A stretch of DNA of 64,000 nt from Ottelia alismoides (GCA_037367405.1 JAZKJV010009320.1:992001-1056000); one strand, 5' to 3'; shown: positions 35,211-47,690, counted from the first letter of the stretch. Translations and numbers: made by a program. The notes: generated by a model not told the origin, from the sequence alone.

Positions 35211-38200
35211 TGAATAGAGGGAAATCGCGAGGGTCTAATGCTGTCAACACAAGGTGAGAGATACACTATCGTTGAAGCGACCACTCACGAAATCCCTTCT
35301 AATTCAATAATTAATCCACAAAAATATAATAATGCAAATAAAAGTTGAGTTAAAATTTATTATAACTCTACAAATGTTTATATAGGTGTAAGTATGTGTA
35401 GAGTGTCGAACACATGGAGCAAACGTGATAGATTGTGCAAAAAATGTTTTTTGTCTCTTGTCTCTTATTGTCTTTTTGGTGTGGATTTTTATTTTTATGG
35501 ATTTTAATTTTTATATTTTTATTTGTTTTAATTGTTTTAATTTTTATTTTCTTTTTATATTTTCTAATTTTCAACTTCTTTTTGTTTTTAATATAATAAT
35601 GTAAGAATAAATATAACTATATATAATATAGAGTAATACAATTATAAATACAACTAAAAATAACTAAATATTACATAATAAAATATTTTATTTTTTTATA
35701 ATTTTATTCTTTTTTGATTTTTAAAGATTTTTTGCTAATTTTTATATATTTTTTAAGTCAAAAATATCCCAAAATATGGATTACATAAATAGGTCGATTT
35801 TTTTTGGAATTTAAAAATATAAAAATAAAGCCAAAATTTTCCAAAAATAGTTTTAGTAAATAATAAATGAAAATTCAGATATAAAAATAAATATTTTTGG
35901 ATTTTTATATGATTTTTTATATTTTTATAAAGTATTTTGGTGTTTTTAATTTTTAATCTTTGTCTTTTTAGGTATTTTTGTTCTAGAGTTACAAATAACT
36001 AAAATAAACAAAATCTATTTTTTTATATATTTTCAAAATGGTTTTATATTTTTTTGGCAAATTTTAGGTTAAACAGGGGTAAAAACGTGATCTTTTGATT
36101 TTTAATAAATAGGGAAAATACCTAAAATGCATAAATAAAAATATAACGCGAATGTGTACACTGGCAGGCACATAATACTTATTATTCATAATTTTTTGAG
36201 TACGGATGATATTTTTAATAAATAGAAAATAATCACAAAAACTATTAAACTGGCAAGGGTATTTTTGCAATTAAAAATAAAGACAAAGATGTTTATGCAA
36301 AATATCTAAAGTTTTATAACTGAAATTAAAAATTTATAGACTAAACAGAAATTACAAAATCTGTCGGGGATTTATGTGGAACAACATGTGAGGTGACGTG
36401 GCATAGGCACAAAAGCAATATAAAATACAATCAGGGGGTTCCTTGCAATTTAACTAATTAAAATAGTTACATGACTAAATCAGAAATACAACAAAAATGG
36501 GGGCATGGAGTGTAATTTACCTCCTTAAGTGTGCTTGATCGTGCAGTTGTGGTTCATCACTTAGATGCATGGCAGGATGAGGATGCACGACACCCCTTCT
36601 CCAATCGTCGGTTGTGATTAGACCATGGGAGAGATCCAATGACTGTAGCCTCTCAAACTTGGACGATCGAGATCAAAACTTGAGCGAGTCAATGGATTCG
36701 ACTGGTATTGCTCTTCCTGAAGAACAATACACTGGGGCTCCTTCAATCGCCTCCCTCTCGCGATTTCGACTGTCTTCGGCTCTCCTCCAAGGCTCGGAAG
36801 GATCCTTGAAGGTTTGCGCAACTGCTGGATGCCTTAGAAAAGGTCGGGACCCAACGGTGGGGTCCTGGCTGCTCCGTGACGTTCAAGGCTCCAGAAGTCC
36901 TTTGTGCTGCTCAAAATCGACCCCGATGGGTCCTTATCCTCCATGACTTATAGGAAAAGCACACACAAAAATGGGGATTCCTAGGGGTTTTATTAGTGGA
37001 GATGGGCGGAAGATGGGGCATGGCGGTGGATCTCTGGCAAGACGATGAGATGGGGATCCGAGAGCTTGCTCTAGAAAGAAGCAAGGTGACTGGAGTGGTC
37101 TGAGGCATAGGTGAAGCGATGAGGTGTGAGATGATTGCAGAAGGTAGGTCAAAAATAGCGTGGGTCACGGTGGAGGGTTTGTCGGAGCATAACTCCGGTG
37201 AACTACGAATATGGAATTTAACGCTAAAATGGTTAATCAAAAGCTAAAACTAAACGCATGGAACAAAAACTAGAATTCACTCCTCGAGCGACGTTGGCCG
37301 CGAGATGGAGACCTCACGATGAAGCACCATCAGAGATGATGGAACCGACCTCTACTTCACTCCTCCGTGTGCCAAAGGGTTGGGCAAGCAAGCTGTCACC
37401 TCTCTCGAGCCCTTGAGCATCGAAATGGGGGGGGGGGGGAGAATTAGGAAGACAGAATTTGAAAATCAGAGGAAGAGGCGGTGGGGCTTATGTACAGTGC
37501 TGGCGATTGGGAGGTGAAAATCGAGGTGGAGTGGGTGATTCAGACGCTCTCAGATCAATGTAATGATCTCACGTGATAGATCATCGATCGAGGGAGGAAA
37601 GTCAAAGAGGAATCTGTCCAAGAAAATGAATACATTGGGCAGAAAAAATCGAGGAAGACAGGGTCCTATGTTGGTCTGACATACTAGACCTGGGGTCAAA
37701 GAGTTAACCCAGGTCAATGGGTGGCTTGACCTTATTGGTCCACGTCACCCGCAAAAAGACAAATCAGAGATGAAATTCAGAAACAAATCAAAATAAATAT
37801 GAATGTGGTTTTATTAATTTTTGTTTAAAACATGAAAATGTTTATTATTTATGTAATATTCTAATATGATTTTTATTTATTTTTATGGTTTTATTTATTA
37901 CAAGTTAGATTTTAGGGTTTTATTTATAGGTATATTTACCTATATTATGTGTATTTTATTTTTATTTTATATTCTATATTTTATTGTTTTATATACATAA
38001 TTACTCTATTTATAACTTATTTATATATACATAAATATATTTTTATTTTATTTTTATGATATATTTTGTACACTTAAATAAATTGAGGTATATATTATAT
38101 AGGTATAAGTATAGTATATTTATCTATGTATTTTTATATTTATTTTATTTTATAGATTTTTATGGTTTTATTCTATTTTTATATTTTTAATAGAATATAA

Positions 38201-38911
38201 ATAATATTTATAAGGTTATAAAATATAAAATGAATAGAATAAAAGAATTAAAAGAACAATTTCTCTTTTATTTATATACATGTAAATTGTACAATAGGGG
38301 TTCAAAACCTAACTTTTGCATCTTAACTCCAAATTAAATGAAACCACCTTCATTAAATAGCTTATTAAACGTTATATTCAATTAAAGTGATTTTGATGCA
38401 TTTTGAGATCATATAGAGAAGATATGGGTCTGGGAAGTTTGGGTTTTGGATTTTTATTCTGAGTATAAAATGTACGCTATATTTTATTTTTGTGTGAATC
38501 AATTTTGTATTTTTCTTTTTATTTATATCTACAAATTTTATGTACAAAGTTTCTTTATTTGATGAATAACTAATAAAGAACAAAATGGATCCCAAACATA
38601 AATTATTGAAGGGTAAAAATTATGGGTTTTATTTTTTGACCCTTATCTCCCCCTACTTTATTCCTTGTGGACCCTGTCATCAAGATGCCTAGGTATCAAG
38701 GTTTAGGGTCATAAAATACCTTTGACATTTTGTTTCTTTTTCTTCTCTTTTCTTTATTCTTTTATTTTGGCTTTAAACAATGTATTTTATAAAATAATTA
38801 TACGATAAATAATGAATGTTAATTTGTACAAAATATTGATATTTACATGCATTTAACTCAGGTGTATAGGTGAAAATGAAAGAATAAAGGTGATGAAATG
38901 GAGATTCATCA
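35211..38911 (-). mobile_element. 5' LTR of element B
   Basis: 3701 bp, minus strand, start TGATGAATCTCC (38911) and end TCTATTCA (35211). Collinear with 26062-29742; roughly 20-25 differences in the first 180 bases from the U5 end by eye. It includes a run of 13 G at 37427-37439 where the other LTR has six. U3 core at about 38640-38770. No genes. Confidence 0.87.
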
Positions 38912-39937
38912 CCCTGCTAGGATGCATTTTCTTTTTGTATATTTTATTTTGTTAAAAAAAGCTCCAAGACTCTAAAATATCTTGGAAAACTACTATAAAT
39001 GCTTGATATATCCATATATATCACACATATTTTTGGTTAGGTATTTTATAGGTATTTTCTATTTACTAAAACAATCGAGTTATATGTCCCTGTTTACATT
39101 TAAAAATACAAAAAATCATAAAAAAGTAAACAATTACAAAAAAAATTAGGTTTATTAGTGTATTTTGATACTACAGACCAAAAACCACTAAAAATAGAAA
39201 AAGAAAATGCTAAAAATGTAAAAGCTTCAAAATCCTTATAAAAATTATAAAAAATATGAAAAATTTTAAAAATATTTATTTCTATTTTTGAATTTTTTAT
39301 TATATTTAGTATATATTAAAAATAGTTTTGAAAATTTTTTGAGCTATTTAGGTATTTTTCATTTCCAAAATAATCCAGGTTATTTATTATGTTCACTGTT
39401 TTACCTTATTTATCCAATTAAAAATAAAAATAGTAAAAATAAAAGAAAAATACCTAAATTAGAGAAAACATAAAGTCCAAAAATATTATATTTTGTGAAG
39501 TTTGAGTATTTATAGTTTTATTTATAAATATAAAAGCTATATATACATTATTATTATTTATTTATTATAAATATTAAAAAAATCAAAATTTAAAAATTAA
39601 AACTTAAAAATCAAATAAAAAATTATATAAAAATAATAATAACTAAAAACACACAAAAATTCAAAAATACCAATAAACTCAATCCTTTAGTGATATTTTA
39701 AGCCAATTTGAATTGTCTATTCTCCGTTGTTCCCTAAGTTCGACCCCTACTATATTTTTCCACGATATATTTCATTGTAGGGTATAATAAATTCTGACCC
39801 CTTACTTGATTGCTTTAGTTCTTGTGTGGGTTAATTGATGATCGACCTTCTGGTCTTATGAGTGGTCGCCTCAGCGACATTGTATCTGCACATTTCCGTG
39901 AGGATGTTATTTTAGACCCTCGCAAAACCTGTCATCA
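38912..39937 (+). mobile_element. 3' LTR of element A, second part
   Basis: Resumes after element B with GGATGCATTTTCTTTTTG, matching 11218 onward in the A 5' LTR, and runs through GTTCGACCCCTAC and GGGTATAATAAATTCTGAC to the end TCATCA at 39937. The next base is back in the H RT gene. No genes. Confidence 0.88.
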
Positions 39938-40165
39938 CCCTGCCAAGGTGAATGTGATCAAGAAGCTCAATCCACCAACTAATGTAAAATCAGTACGTTC
40001 CTTCTTAGGGCATGTTCGATTTTATAGATGATTTATCAAGGATCTTTCAAAGGTTTCCTGGCCATTGTCTAAGCTCCTAGGCAAAGACATAGAGTTCATT
40101 GTAGATCTATGGTGTCTTGAGGCCTTTGAGCTTTTAAACAGAAAGATTATTGATTCTCCTAAATG
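39938..40165 (+). pseudogene. Reverse transcriptase of element H, C-terminal part
   Basis: Continues in frame from 8618: PAKVNVIKKLNPPTNVKSVR, SFLGHVRFYR, a stop, FIKDLSKV, LSKLLGKDIEFIVD, LEAFELLNRKI. These are the RT thumb and connection motifs, closely matching C (PAKVEMIKKLDPPTNVKLVR). The exact continuity with the sequence before element A shows that A inserted between two codons here. Confidence 0.85.
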
Positions 40166-40530
40166 GTCTCTTCCCTTTGAGATCATGGCTGATGCATCGG
40201 ATTTTGCTATAGGAATTGTGTTAAGACAGAGACGAGATTGGATTTCATTTGCACTTCACTACTCGAGCAAAGTATTGGATTCAACATTGAAAAATGATAC
40301 AATGATCGAAAAGAAAATGCTCGTCATAGTTTGGGCCTTAGAGTAGTTAAGGTCTTACCTTTTAGGGTCGAAGGTGACTATATACATTGATCACACATCA
40401 ATTTGGTATTTAGTGGAAAAGAAGGATGCAGAGGCACATCTTCTTAGACAGATTTTATTACTCTAGGAGTTGATTTGGAGATTAATGATAAACCTAGAAT
40501 TAAGAATGTTGTGGTTGAGCTTAAGGATTC
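40166..40530 (+). pseudogene. RNase H domain of element H
   Basis: Motifs: LPFEIMADASDFAIGIVLRQ, FALHYSSKVLD, MIEKKMLVIVWALE then a stop and [34 protein letters not shown]. The second acidic position is changed (KKM for KEM in C) and the TDH is IDH with the Asp kept. The downstream DHLSR is lost in a deletion near 40515. Inactive. Confidence 0.8.
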
Positions 40531-41914
40531 CCCTAATTCAGAACCTACTAGAGACTTTCTCGGATGAGTCAATTTGTGTTAGTGACTCACTTCTATGGTA
40601 TGGCAACATGGTGAGCTATGTTTTCTCCAAGCAAGTTCCCCACGGTTGGGCTAGGAACAACATTGACCAACTGGAGTCGGACTCTAGGAAATACCATTAG
40701 GAGGATCCATTCCCTTTCTAGAAGAAACGAATTGTGTCTAGAGAATGCGTATTCCTCAAGAGAATTACCCCAGTGTCCTCACTCACTACCATACTTTAAT
40801 GGAAGGGGACACCACTTGGGAAAGAGAACATCACATAAAGTTCTCCAATGTGGATTCTACTAACTGACTTTGTTTAGAGATGCTTTTGATTTTGTTAGGT
40901 CATGCCCAATTTGACAAAGAATGGGAGGGACCGTCTGATCAATAGATGAAATGCCCATGAATGATGTGATAATTTAGATGTTTTTGACACATGGAGTATT
41001 GATTTTATGGGTCTCTTACCTAATAGTAATGTATTTGAGCACATCTTGTTAGCAGTTGATTATTTGTCTAGATGGGTGGAGGCTATCCCGACCCGAACTG
41101 CAAATAACAAGATTGTATGTAAGTTTGTGAAAGATCACATTATTTATAGGTTAAGGGTTCCAAAGGTACTTATTTTAAATGGGGGTAGCCACTTTGTGAA
41201 TCGAGAAATGAAGAGTTTGACTAAGGAATATGGGATTGATCATAGAGTTACTAATCCTTACCACCTACAGTCAAATGACATGGCAGAGGTTTCAAATAGG
41301 GAATTTAAGAGCATACTTCATAAGCTAGTTAGTCCTAATAGAAAGAATTGATCCTGACTATTAGACCAAGTTTTTTGGGGCTACAGGACCGCTTACAAGA
41401 CCCCCGTGGAACTTCTCCTTTCATAAATATCTATCGAAAGCCATGCCATTTGCCTACTGGGTTAGTGCATAAATTTGAATATGCAATTAAACAGATTAAT
41501 TGGAATTGCCACCTAGGAAAGTTGTGCAGAGACTTAGAATAGAATGAGCTCAGAGATCCGCAACATAGCATATGACAACAGTGTGGTCTACAAGGACAAA
41601 GTCAAGAAATGGTATGAGCAGCACATCATGTGCAAAAATTTTATCCCGAGACAAAACGTATGGATGTTTAATCTAAGTTGAAGGTCTTTTATGGCAAACT
41701 TAAGTTTAAATCGGCAGGTCCCTATATAATGAAAGAAGCGCACAACAATGGAAGTGTAGAGATATACGATCTGATGGATGGTGCATATTTTTTCTTGGTG
41801 AATGGACAACTATTGAAGCACCTCATCAAATTAAATGAACAGTTAGTCCAGATTGAACAAATTTCTTTCAAGCATAGTGACGATTATAATGGCATTCTGA
41901 ACCACTCAGTATGA
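40531..41914 (+). pseudogene. Integrase of element H, decayed
   Basis: Linker LLETFSDESICVSDSLLWYGNMV matches C. The zinc-binding region (40790-40930) is scattered over frames. The catalytic core frame 41007-41351 has DFMGLLPNSN (first Asp just upstream), [38 protein letters not shown] and MAEVSNREFKS. The second catalytic Asp is Asn (codon 41178-41180). The C-terminal part 41678-41914 includes FYGKLKFKSAGPYIMKEA, GSVEIYDLMDGA and NGQLLKHLIK and ends at a natural-looking stop. No chromodomain. Confidence 0.82.
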
Positions 41915-42050
41915 CAGTTGTAGCAGAAGATTCAGTTCTGAACATATTTAACAACATGGAAGATTCATCCTTTCCTTATATCCCCAACTCAATCTGATTC
42001 TTTCTATTTCCTTGTGTTTCTCAGTCCCCTTTTCTTTAGGTCTTTCATTC

Positions 42051-42297
42051 TACTTAGGCTATTCAAAGTCTAAGTATAGGGGGTCAAGCCCATGTCTATA
42101 CTTTCTTCTTGTCTTTCTATTCAGTTGGTACCCTATTCTTCTGTAGTTTCTTCCTATACTTAGGCTATTTAGAGCCTAAGTACGGGGGGAGTACCTATTT
42201 CGATTCTCGTACAATTTTCTTCTCTTTACTTAGTACGAGTTATTTTCTTCATTTCACTTTGTGCCATGAGGACATAGCACACGTTAAGTATAGGGGA
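42051..42297 (+). repeat. Array of three stem-loops with polypurine-tract-like 3' arms (element H)
   Basis: 42051-42084 (TACTTAGGCT / AGTCTAAGTA then TAGGGGG), 42153-42189 (CTATACTTAGGCT / AGCCTAAGTACGG then GGGG; about 13 pairs) and 42228-42297 (ACTTAGTACGAG, long loop, then ACGTTAAGTATAGGGG; imperfect). Same position and motif as in A, B and C. Confidence 0.72.
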
Positions 42298-43309
42298 ATA
42301 TGTGTAAATATTGCATATATACTTTTCATAGCATGTACTTTTAAATGATTTGGTATTAAATAATAGGATAAGGGTCTGGGAATCCGAAAGGATTTGTAAA
42401 ATTATTTCTAAAATATTTTGAAAGTTCTTATATATGTGTGTGACATGGTTGTGTAAAATAGTTTACATATGGTTTGAAAAAAGGGTACAAATAACATTTG
42501 ATACATTGTTTTTATATACTTACAAATTAGTTGAAACAAAGATAAATGAATACAAAATAAAATATATTCTAAAATAAAAATTCTAACTATTAAGTGGTTT
42601 TATCCTTGGCACCTTTCCATCACACAAGATTTATGCAGTTCACGATATTTGGTTTAGAGTGACCCTTAACTTAAAGTTTGACCATTCTTGATCATTAGGG
42701 TCCAAGGCCTTAATAACTTAAATTCTCTAGATTGAAAGATATACATGCTATTTTTCATGTAGAATCTCTATTCTCAAAAGAATTTGACTAGCACTAACAT
42801 GCACAATTACAGAGTCATTGTGATGAGTCGATGTTTCGCCAGAGGAACTAGGATGAGAGGTTTGAGTTTGAATCTAACTTAATGATGCTCGAGGATAGGA
42901 TAAGATTAATGATTACTTCATGAAACGTAAGTGTCAGCACATTAGTCAATATGAGAACAAGGTTCATATAATATCTTGATAAAAATCTAGATGTCAATGT
43001 ATGTAAAATCATGAAAATTGTTTATTAGAGTGCGCCAACTTGGAAAAGCACTAGAGCTAGCCAAAACATTATGTGTATAAAAAAGGAGAAAGCTCCAACA
43101 TTCCAAATACAAAGAGCTTCTATTATTGGCAGGCGATCCCAACCTTTTTGAAGTGTCCACTTGGACCAATGCTATTAGTCCATATGAGTCGGGCGAGCAT
43201 GATAAAAAGGCCATACATCGTAAGCGATACAAGTCTGGGTGTTGAAGGTATATTAGTTACTCAAAAGAGATACACCCTGGTATATTCTAGAAAAACAAGT
43301 GCAGACGAC
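42298..43309 (+). other. 3' UTR of element H, first part
   Basis: No intact gene. A short TTTGAAAA-type stretch lies at 42390-42540. The part 43020-43309 aligns with the inverse of the C 3' UTR near 46720-47060 (GTGCGCCAACT, GAGCTAGCCAAAA, CTACAAGTCTGGGT, AAAACAAGTGCARACGACT). The open frame 43073-43312 lies on this conserved block and runs three bases into the C LTR. The UTR is cut by element C at ACGAC (43305-43309) and resumes at 58545. Confidence 0.68.
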
Positions 43310-46216
43310 TGATCATTCGCTAGATACGATGTTTAATATGTGTAATTATTGTAGTACGTGTACTTAATGAATTGTTCAGAATCGAGAGAAGATCTCCGTG
43401 AAGAGTGTCTCGGCTTAATTTATATCCCGGGCAAGTCTGGGTTGAACACAGGGAGGCAAAGGAAAAATTTCGGGTTAATTTGGAATAATTAGATCTAAGT
43501 TTTCAAAGTGGATTTTTTTAATACAAAAACAAAGGCGAAATGCAAATGTAGATGAATTAAGACACTAAGAAAGCATACCACTTAGCTAAATTTATTTTAA
43601 TAGGAAATAAGTCCACTTTAGCCAAATCGTATTTTTTCTAGAATCCTAATCCAGTGAGGAACACAAAACACATTTTTTTGTATTTTTCGAAATTAAAAAG
43701 CAACAATAAAAAATACTTTTATGGGTTTTTTTTTCAATTTTCATATAAACAGTAAAAAAATTATGAAAATTTTGCTGGAACATAAACACGATGGAATGAG
43801 ACTACAGTAATTTTTTGGAATTTTTAACAAAATATGAATTTTTTAGTGAAAATAGAGTGACTGTAACTAACTAATTCTTAATAAATCCACAATATTCAAT
43901 TAGCCAGAGAGCGAATTATCTCAAATAGATATTTATACAAGCAATCCAGAAGAGTTGAAATTTCACAATAAAGATGATGTGTGGATTTAATTAAAAATCA
44001 AATATCAAAAGCACTCTACAATTTATTTCAGGCACAAGATAATTCCAATTAATGTGAAATTTGGGTAGTAATTAAAGCACACTTCAAGGAATCATCTCAA
44101 ATTTTTGTGGAATATTTGGAGCAACAATGAGTGAGATATGAATTTAAGAGCACAAATTGTATAAAATACACAGAATTTCAGTTGAACAATTTTAGTTAAT
44201 TCACAATATCTCACAAAAATATAAATAAATGTTCAGATGATAGAGAAAGTTCCTCAACATAATGCTATTTTTCCTTGAATAAAATGATGCAGAATATGTG
44301 TCCAAATTCATAGTAAAACATAGGGGTATCTGTGCAAAATATAAATGAACTTAAACAACACAACAATGGCACATGGACTGAATTGTAATTACAGAAACAA
44401 TAAGGGAACATGATGCAATTTTCACAAAATAAACAAATAAAAAATGGGACCTTCTTCTTCCTTGCAGGCAGCGGGGGCTGGGAGGGCGGCTTTGATGGGG
44501 CAGCACCGCCGTGCGGTGGCTCGCGGCTGGAGAGGGGGTGCGGGGCGGCAGGGCGGCGGCGCGCAGAGGCGAGTGACGGGGTAGAGGAGAGGGCAGTACG
44601 AGGGCGGACCTGCAGCTGGCTGCAGGTGGCTGTAACGCAGAGGGCTACAACGGCACGAGGACAACGCACTGCCGCACGTGGGGTAGCCTGGAGTAGGAGA
44701 GGCGGGCGGTGCCGCTTGCTCGGGGTCGGTGGAGGTGTCGGGGCGGTGGCGTTGCCCGCACGACCTCGTTGGAGGCGTCGGGTTGGCGGTGGTGGTGGGT
44801 GCTCCCACCGCTACTGCAGTTTCTTTTATTTTTTATTTTTTATAGTTTTTTACTGTTGTGATGGAAAATGGTTTTTTTAAATTTTTTTAAACACAGGATG
44901 CAAATGAATAAGAAAATGTGGTGATGGTGTAATGGAGATGGTGAATAGTGGGAAGATGAAGATGGTGGTAAATGTGATGTGCTAAAAAATGCAAAGATAA
45001 AAACAATGACAAGATGAAAATAAAATTATCTACGATGGAGACTCGCCTATGATGTGCTCACGAGACAACAGTCTTTGCTCGAATCGCCGATGAGTGATGA
45101 GCTCGAGCAACCAACGGCTGCGGCTGCGATGTTGGCCAAGAAGCCAACGGATCTCACCGGAGAGAGGGCTGTCGTCGCTCGACCGCGGTTGCGTCGCTGT
45201 CACCGATTCAAGTCTGAGAACTAGACTCTCCTCACATAAAGATGGATCAAGTGCAAATTGAGGAGGATGGAATGCATATAAAGAGATGGAAAAAATGGAA
45301 GTTAGAATGAAGGTGGAGTGGAATGGAGGTTAATAAAATGGCAGAGTTGAATTAGAAGTTAGAAAAATAGTGGAATAATGGAGTTGAATTGGTGGTTATT
45401 GTAGAGAATGGAGATCAAATAATACATAATTAATTAAATAAATAAAGTAGGCTACTTTAAAAGAGAATAAAATAAAGAGAAGAAAAAGAGGGGGGAATTT
45501 ACAAAAGAAGAGATACAACATGTACATTTTTGTTTGCTTTTCTAATTTATATATTTTTTTATCTTTTAAATAAGAGATATTTATAGCAAAAAATACAGTA
45601 AAATACTATAATCAAAATACAACACAATAATGATTTTTTTGGATTTTTTAGTAATTAAGAAAGATAAAATAAAAGAAGAAGAAAGAATGAATATATACAT
45701 AATATACAATGTACATATAGGTCCCAAAACCCAACTTTTACAAATGAGCTCCGATTTTAATGAAACCACTTCCGTTGGATAGATAATTTTCTAACTTGAA
45801 CTTTAAAAGTGGTGAATTTGGAGTTCATACGGAGCGGAAATTTGGACGGGAAGTTGGACTTTACGACTTTTTGTCTTTGAGATTTAGGAGCATTTATTTG
45901 AGGTAAAATTTATTTTATATTTTTGTATTGTATATACATTTTATGAACAAGATAGAGAAAGAATTAGCCAAAAAGGAATTGAAATAAAATTTTTAAAAAT
46001 ACATGATGTTTTGAGCTATTACAGGTGAAAAACTCCTCTAATTTTGCGGCTTTTTATTGTTAATTTATTTTGTACAATCTAATATACAGTAATTAGTGTG
46101 TTTTATTTACAAGAGTTATTTTGTTAATTTATTGATTTTATATACATTTATTTGAGAATTTACTCAGGTATTTTGCTAAGATCAAGATATTGAGATGATG
46201 AATCGTGGATTCATCA
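43310..46216 (-). mobile_element. 3' LTR of element C
   Basis: 2907 bp, minus strand. It holds a GC-rich block (44460-44820) in otherwise AT-rich DNA and a second GC-rich stretch at 45040-45230. The inverse of GTGTTCGACCC-type sequence lies at about 43440, near the U5 end. A segment of roughly 460 bases (about 45595-46055) is missing in the other LTR. Frames such as 44410-44880 and its minus-strand partners arise from the GC-rich block and are not conserved as proteins. Confidence 0.9.
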
Positions 46217-46229
46217 CCCCCCTATACTT
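46217..46229 (-). other. Polypurine tract of element C
   Basis: Minus strand AAGTATAGGGGGG immediately before LTR start TGATGAATCC. Same motif as in A and B. Confidence 0.88.
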
Positions 46230-47479
46230 AAACTTTGATAGTCCTAGAGCAAATAAAGAATGAATAAGTTGGAATATCCCCTAACTGTGCATGTGAATAC
46301 AAGACTTGATCCGTTCAAGAACTCTCGATTTTAGAGATCCTAAAATTCTAAGATGAACCAAGCTCTAGTCAAAAGGTATCCAATTTCCCTAATCATCGGA
46401 CTCTCTTTGTATACATATATAGTAGGGATATGACTTAAGTGTTGACTGCAGTTACAAGAGTAGAGTCACAACGTCACTCCAAGGTTCCAGTCCAAGAGAC
46501 TCTCCTAAGAACCCAATCCTCAACACTAGGGAATAAACCATTTCTTGCATCCAATCCACGGTCTCTTTAGTTGCCAGACTTGAAAGTGTAGATGAAAGGC
46601 CAGTTGATGGAGGGCATAGGATTGTGTCATTTCTTCTCTCTCTCTCTCTCATTGGAACAAGGATTCTTTCAAGTGCCTTATTACTCAACGCATTTTTTGG
46701 TGTTGATCAGTGCGTCCGTCAAGAGAAGTTGGAGTCGTTTGCACTTGTTTTCCTGGGAGTACACTGGGGTGTGCCTTTTTGAGTACCTACTGTACATTCT
46801 ATACCCAGACTTGTAGCATTTACGATGCAGAGCCCTTTTTTTGGTGCAAGCCCGACTCCTGGTCCTAATAGCGGTGGTTCAAGTAGACACTTTGAAATGG
46901 TTGGGAGCGCTCGCCTTTGGTGGAAGCTCTTTTGATAATTGACTTTGTGGGATGAGAGATTTTCTTTAACATTTCATTGCTTTGTAGTATTTTGGCTAGC
47001 TCCACTGCTTTTACCAAGAGTTGGCGCACACTGATCAACATTTTTATTTTATCACACCCTGGCACATAGGTAAATATCAAGGGATAGTACAAGAACCATG
47101 TTCTCATACCGGCTAAAGGTGCTGACATTTAGATTTCATGAAGCCTTCATTGATTTTATCCCATCCTCGAGTATCATCAAACCAGGTCTGAACTCAAATC
47201 CCTCATCCCAGTTCCTCAAGTGAAATCCCAACTCATCTCATCATAATTGCAGTCGTGTATGTGAGATGCTGATCATATTCTTAAGGTAGAGACTAAGCAT
47301 GCAATATAGCACACAAATCTTTCAAACTAGGAAAATGTGAATAATTAAGTCAAGGAACATAATGACTAAGGCCGATTAACTTAAAATCTCAAGACCTCAT
47401 AAACCAAGTGTTCTTGAACATCACTAGTCTTGTGTGAAAGTGTAAGTGTCAGGGGTTAAACCAACCCATTAGTTAGTTT
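46230..47479 (-). other. 3' UTR of element C, conserved with H
   Basis: About 1.25 kb. Blocks shared in order with H at 42600-43309 and 58545-59040, including one near 46590-46700 and the tail around 46240. The minus frames 46452-46688 and 46865-47128 cover conserved parts, but H has stops and a different frame there, so a gene is not supported. A relic of a third, env-like ORF cannot be excluded. Confidence 0.62.
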
Positions 47480-47690
47480 TTTATTATTTTCTGTATTTTT
47501 TTTTGTAAAGGAAAGGAAGAAAGAAAGATGTTTTTTTCAAAAGTTTTTGTTGGAAAACACATATTTTTTATTAACAAAGAAAGGAAAGAGAGATTTTTTT
47601 GTTTTCTTTGAAAAAAGTTTTTTTAAGCAATAAGAGTTTTTTTTGAAAAGTTTTTTTGAAAAGATTTTTTTAACCAATTTTACCCACCCT
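47480..47690 (-). repeat. TTTGAAAA-type tract (element C)
   Basis: About 200 bases of TTTTTTTGAAAAG and AAAGTTTTTT words (inverted), in the position of the longer tracts of A and B. The minus frame 47537-47821 is a Lys/Phe-rich by-product. Confidence 0.55.

Larger units (their letters stand above)
26062..38911 (-). mobile_element. Element B: large non-autonomous Athila-like element lacking RT and integrase
   Basis: B is 12,850 bp on the minus strand with two LTRs of about 3.7 kb, primer site, leader, a short Gag-like frame, a protease-type frame, stem-loop array, 3' UTR and polypurine tract. Its 5.5-kb interior has no trace of RT, RNase H or integrase. Flanks CCCAA (26057-26061) and CCCTG (38912-38916) are a 3/5 match; the empty site in the A 5' LTR reads CCCAT near 11208. 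LTR starts are about four fifths identical to those of A by eye, suggesting it was mobilised by A-type enzymes. It fits the class of large retrotransposon derivatives. Confidence 0.85.
8619..39937 (+). mobile_element. Element A: Athila-like retrotransposon, split by element B
   Basis: A runs from LTR start TGATGAATCTCC (8619) to LTR end TCATCA (39937). Its flanks are CCCTA (8614-8618) and CCCTG (39938-39942), a 4/5 target duplication. Without B it is about 18.5 kb: two LTRs of about 3.7 kb and 11 kb of internal sequence with primer site, leader, gag, protease, RT, RNase H, integrase, stem-loop array, 3' UTR and polypurine tract. All coding parts are broken. Its two LTRs differ strongly (25-30 differences in the first 150 bases by eye), making it an old insertion. 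Confidence 0.88.

Noticed and set aside
44410..44880. Gly/Arg-rich 156-codon frame and overlapping minus-strand Pro/Ser-rich frames
   Set aside because: By-products of the GC-rich LTR block. Stops are rare in such sequence, and the other LTR breaks the frames.
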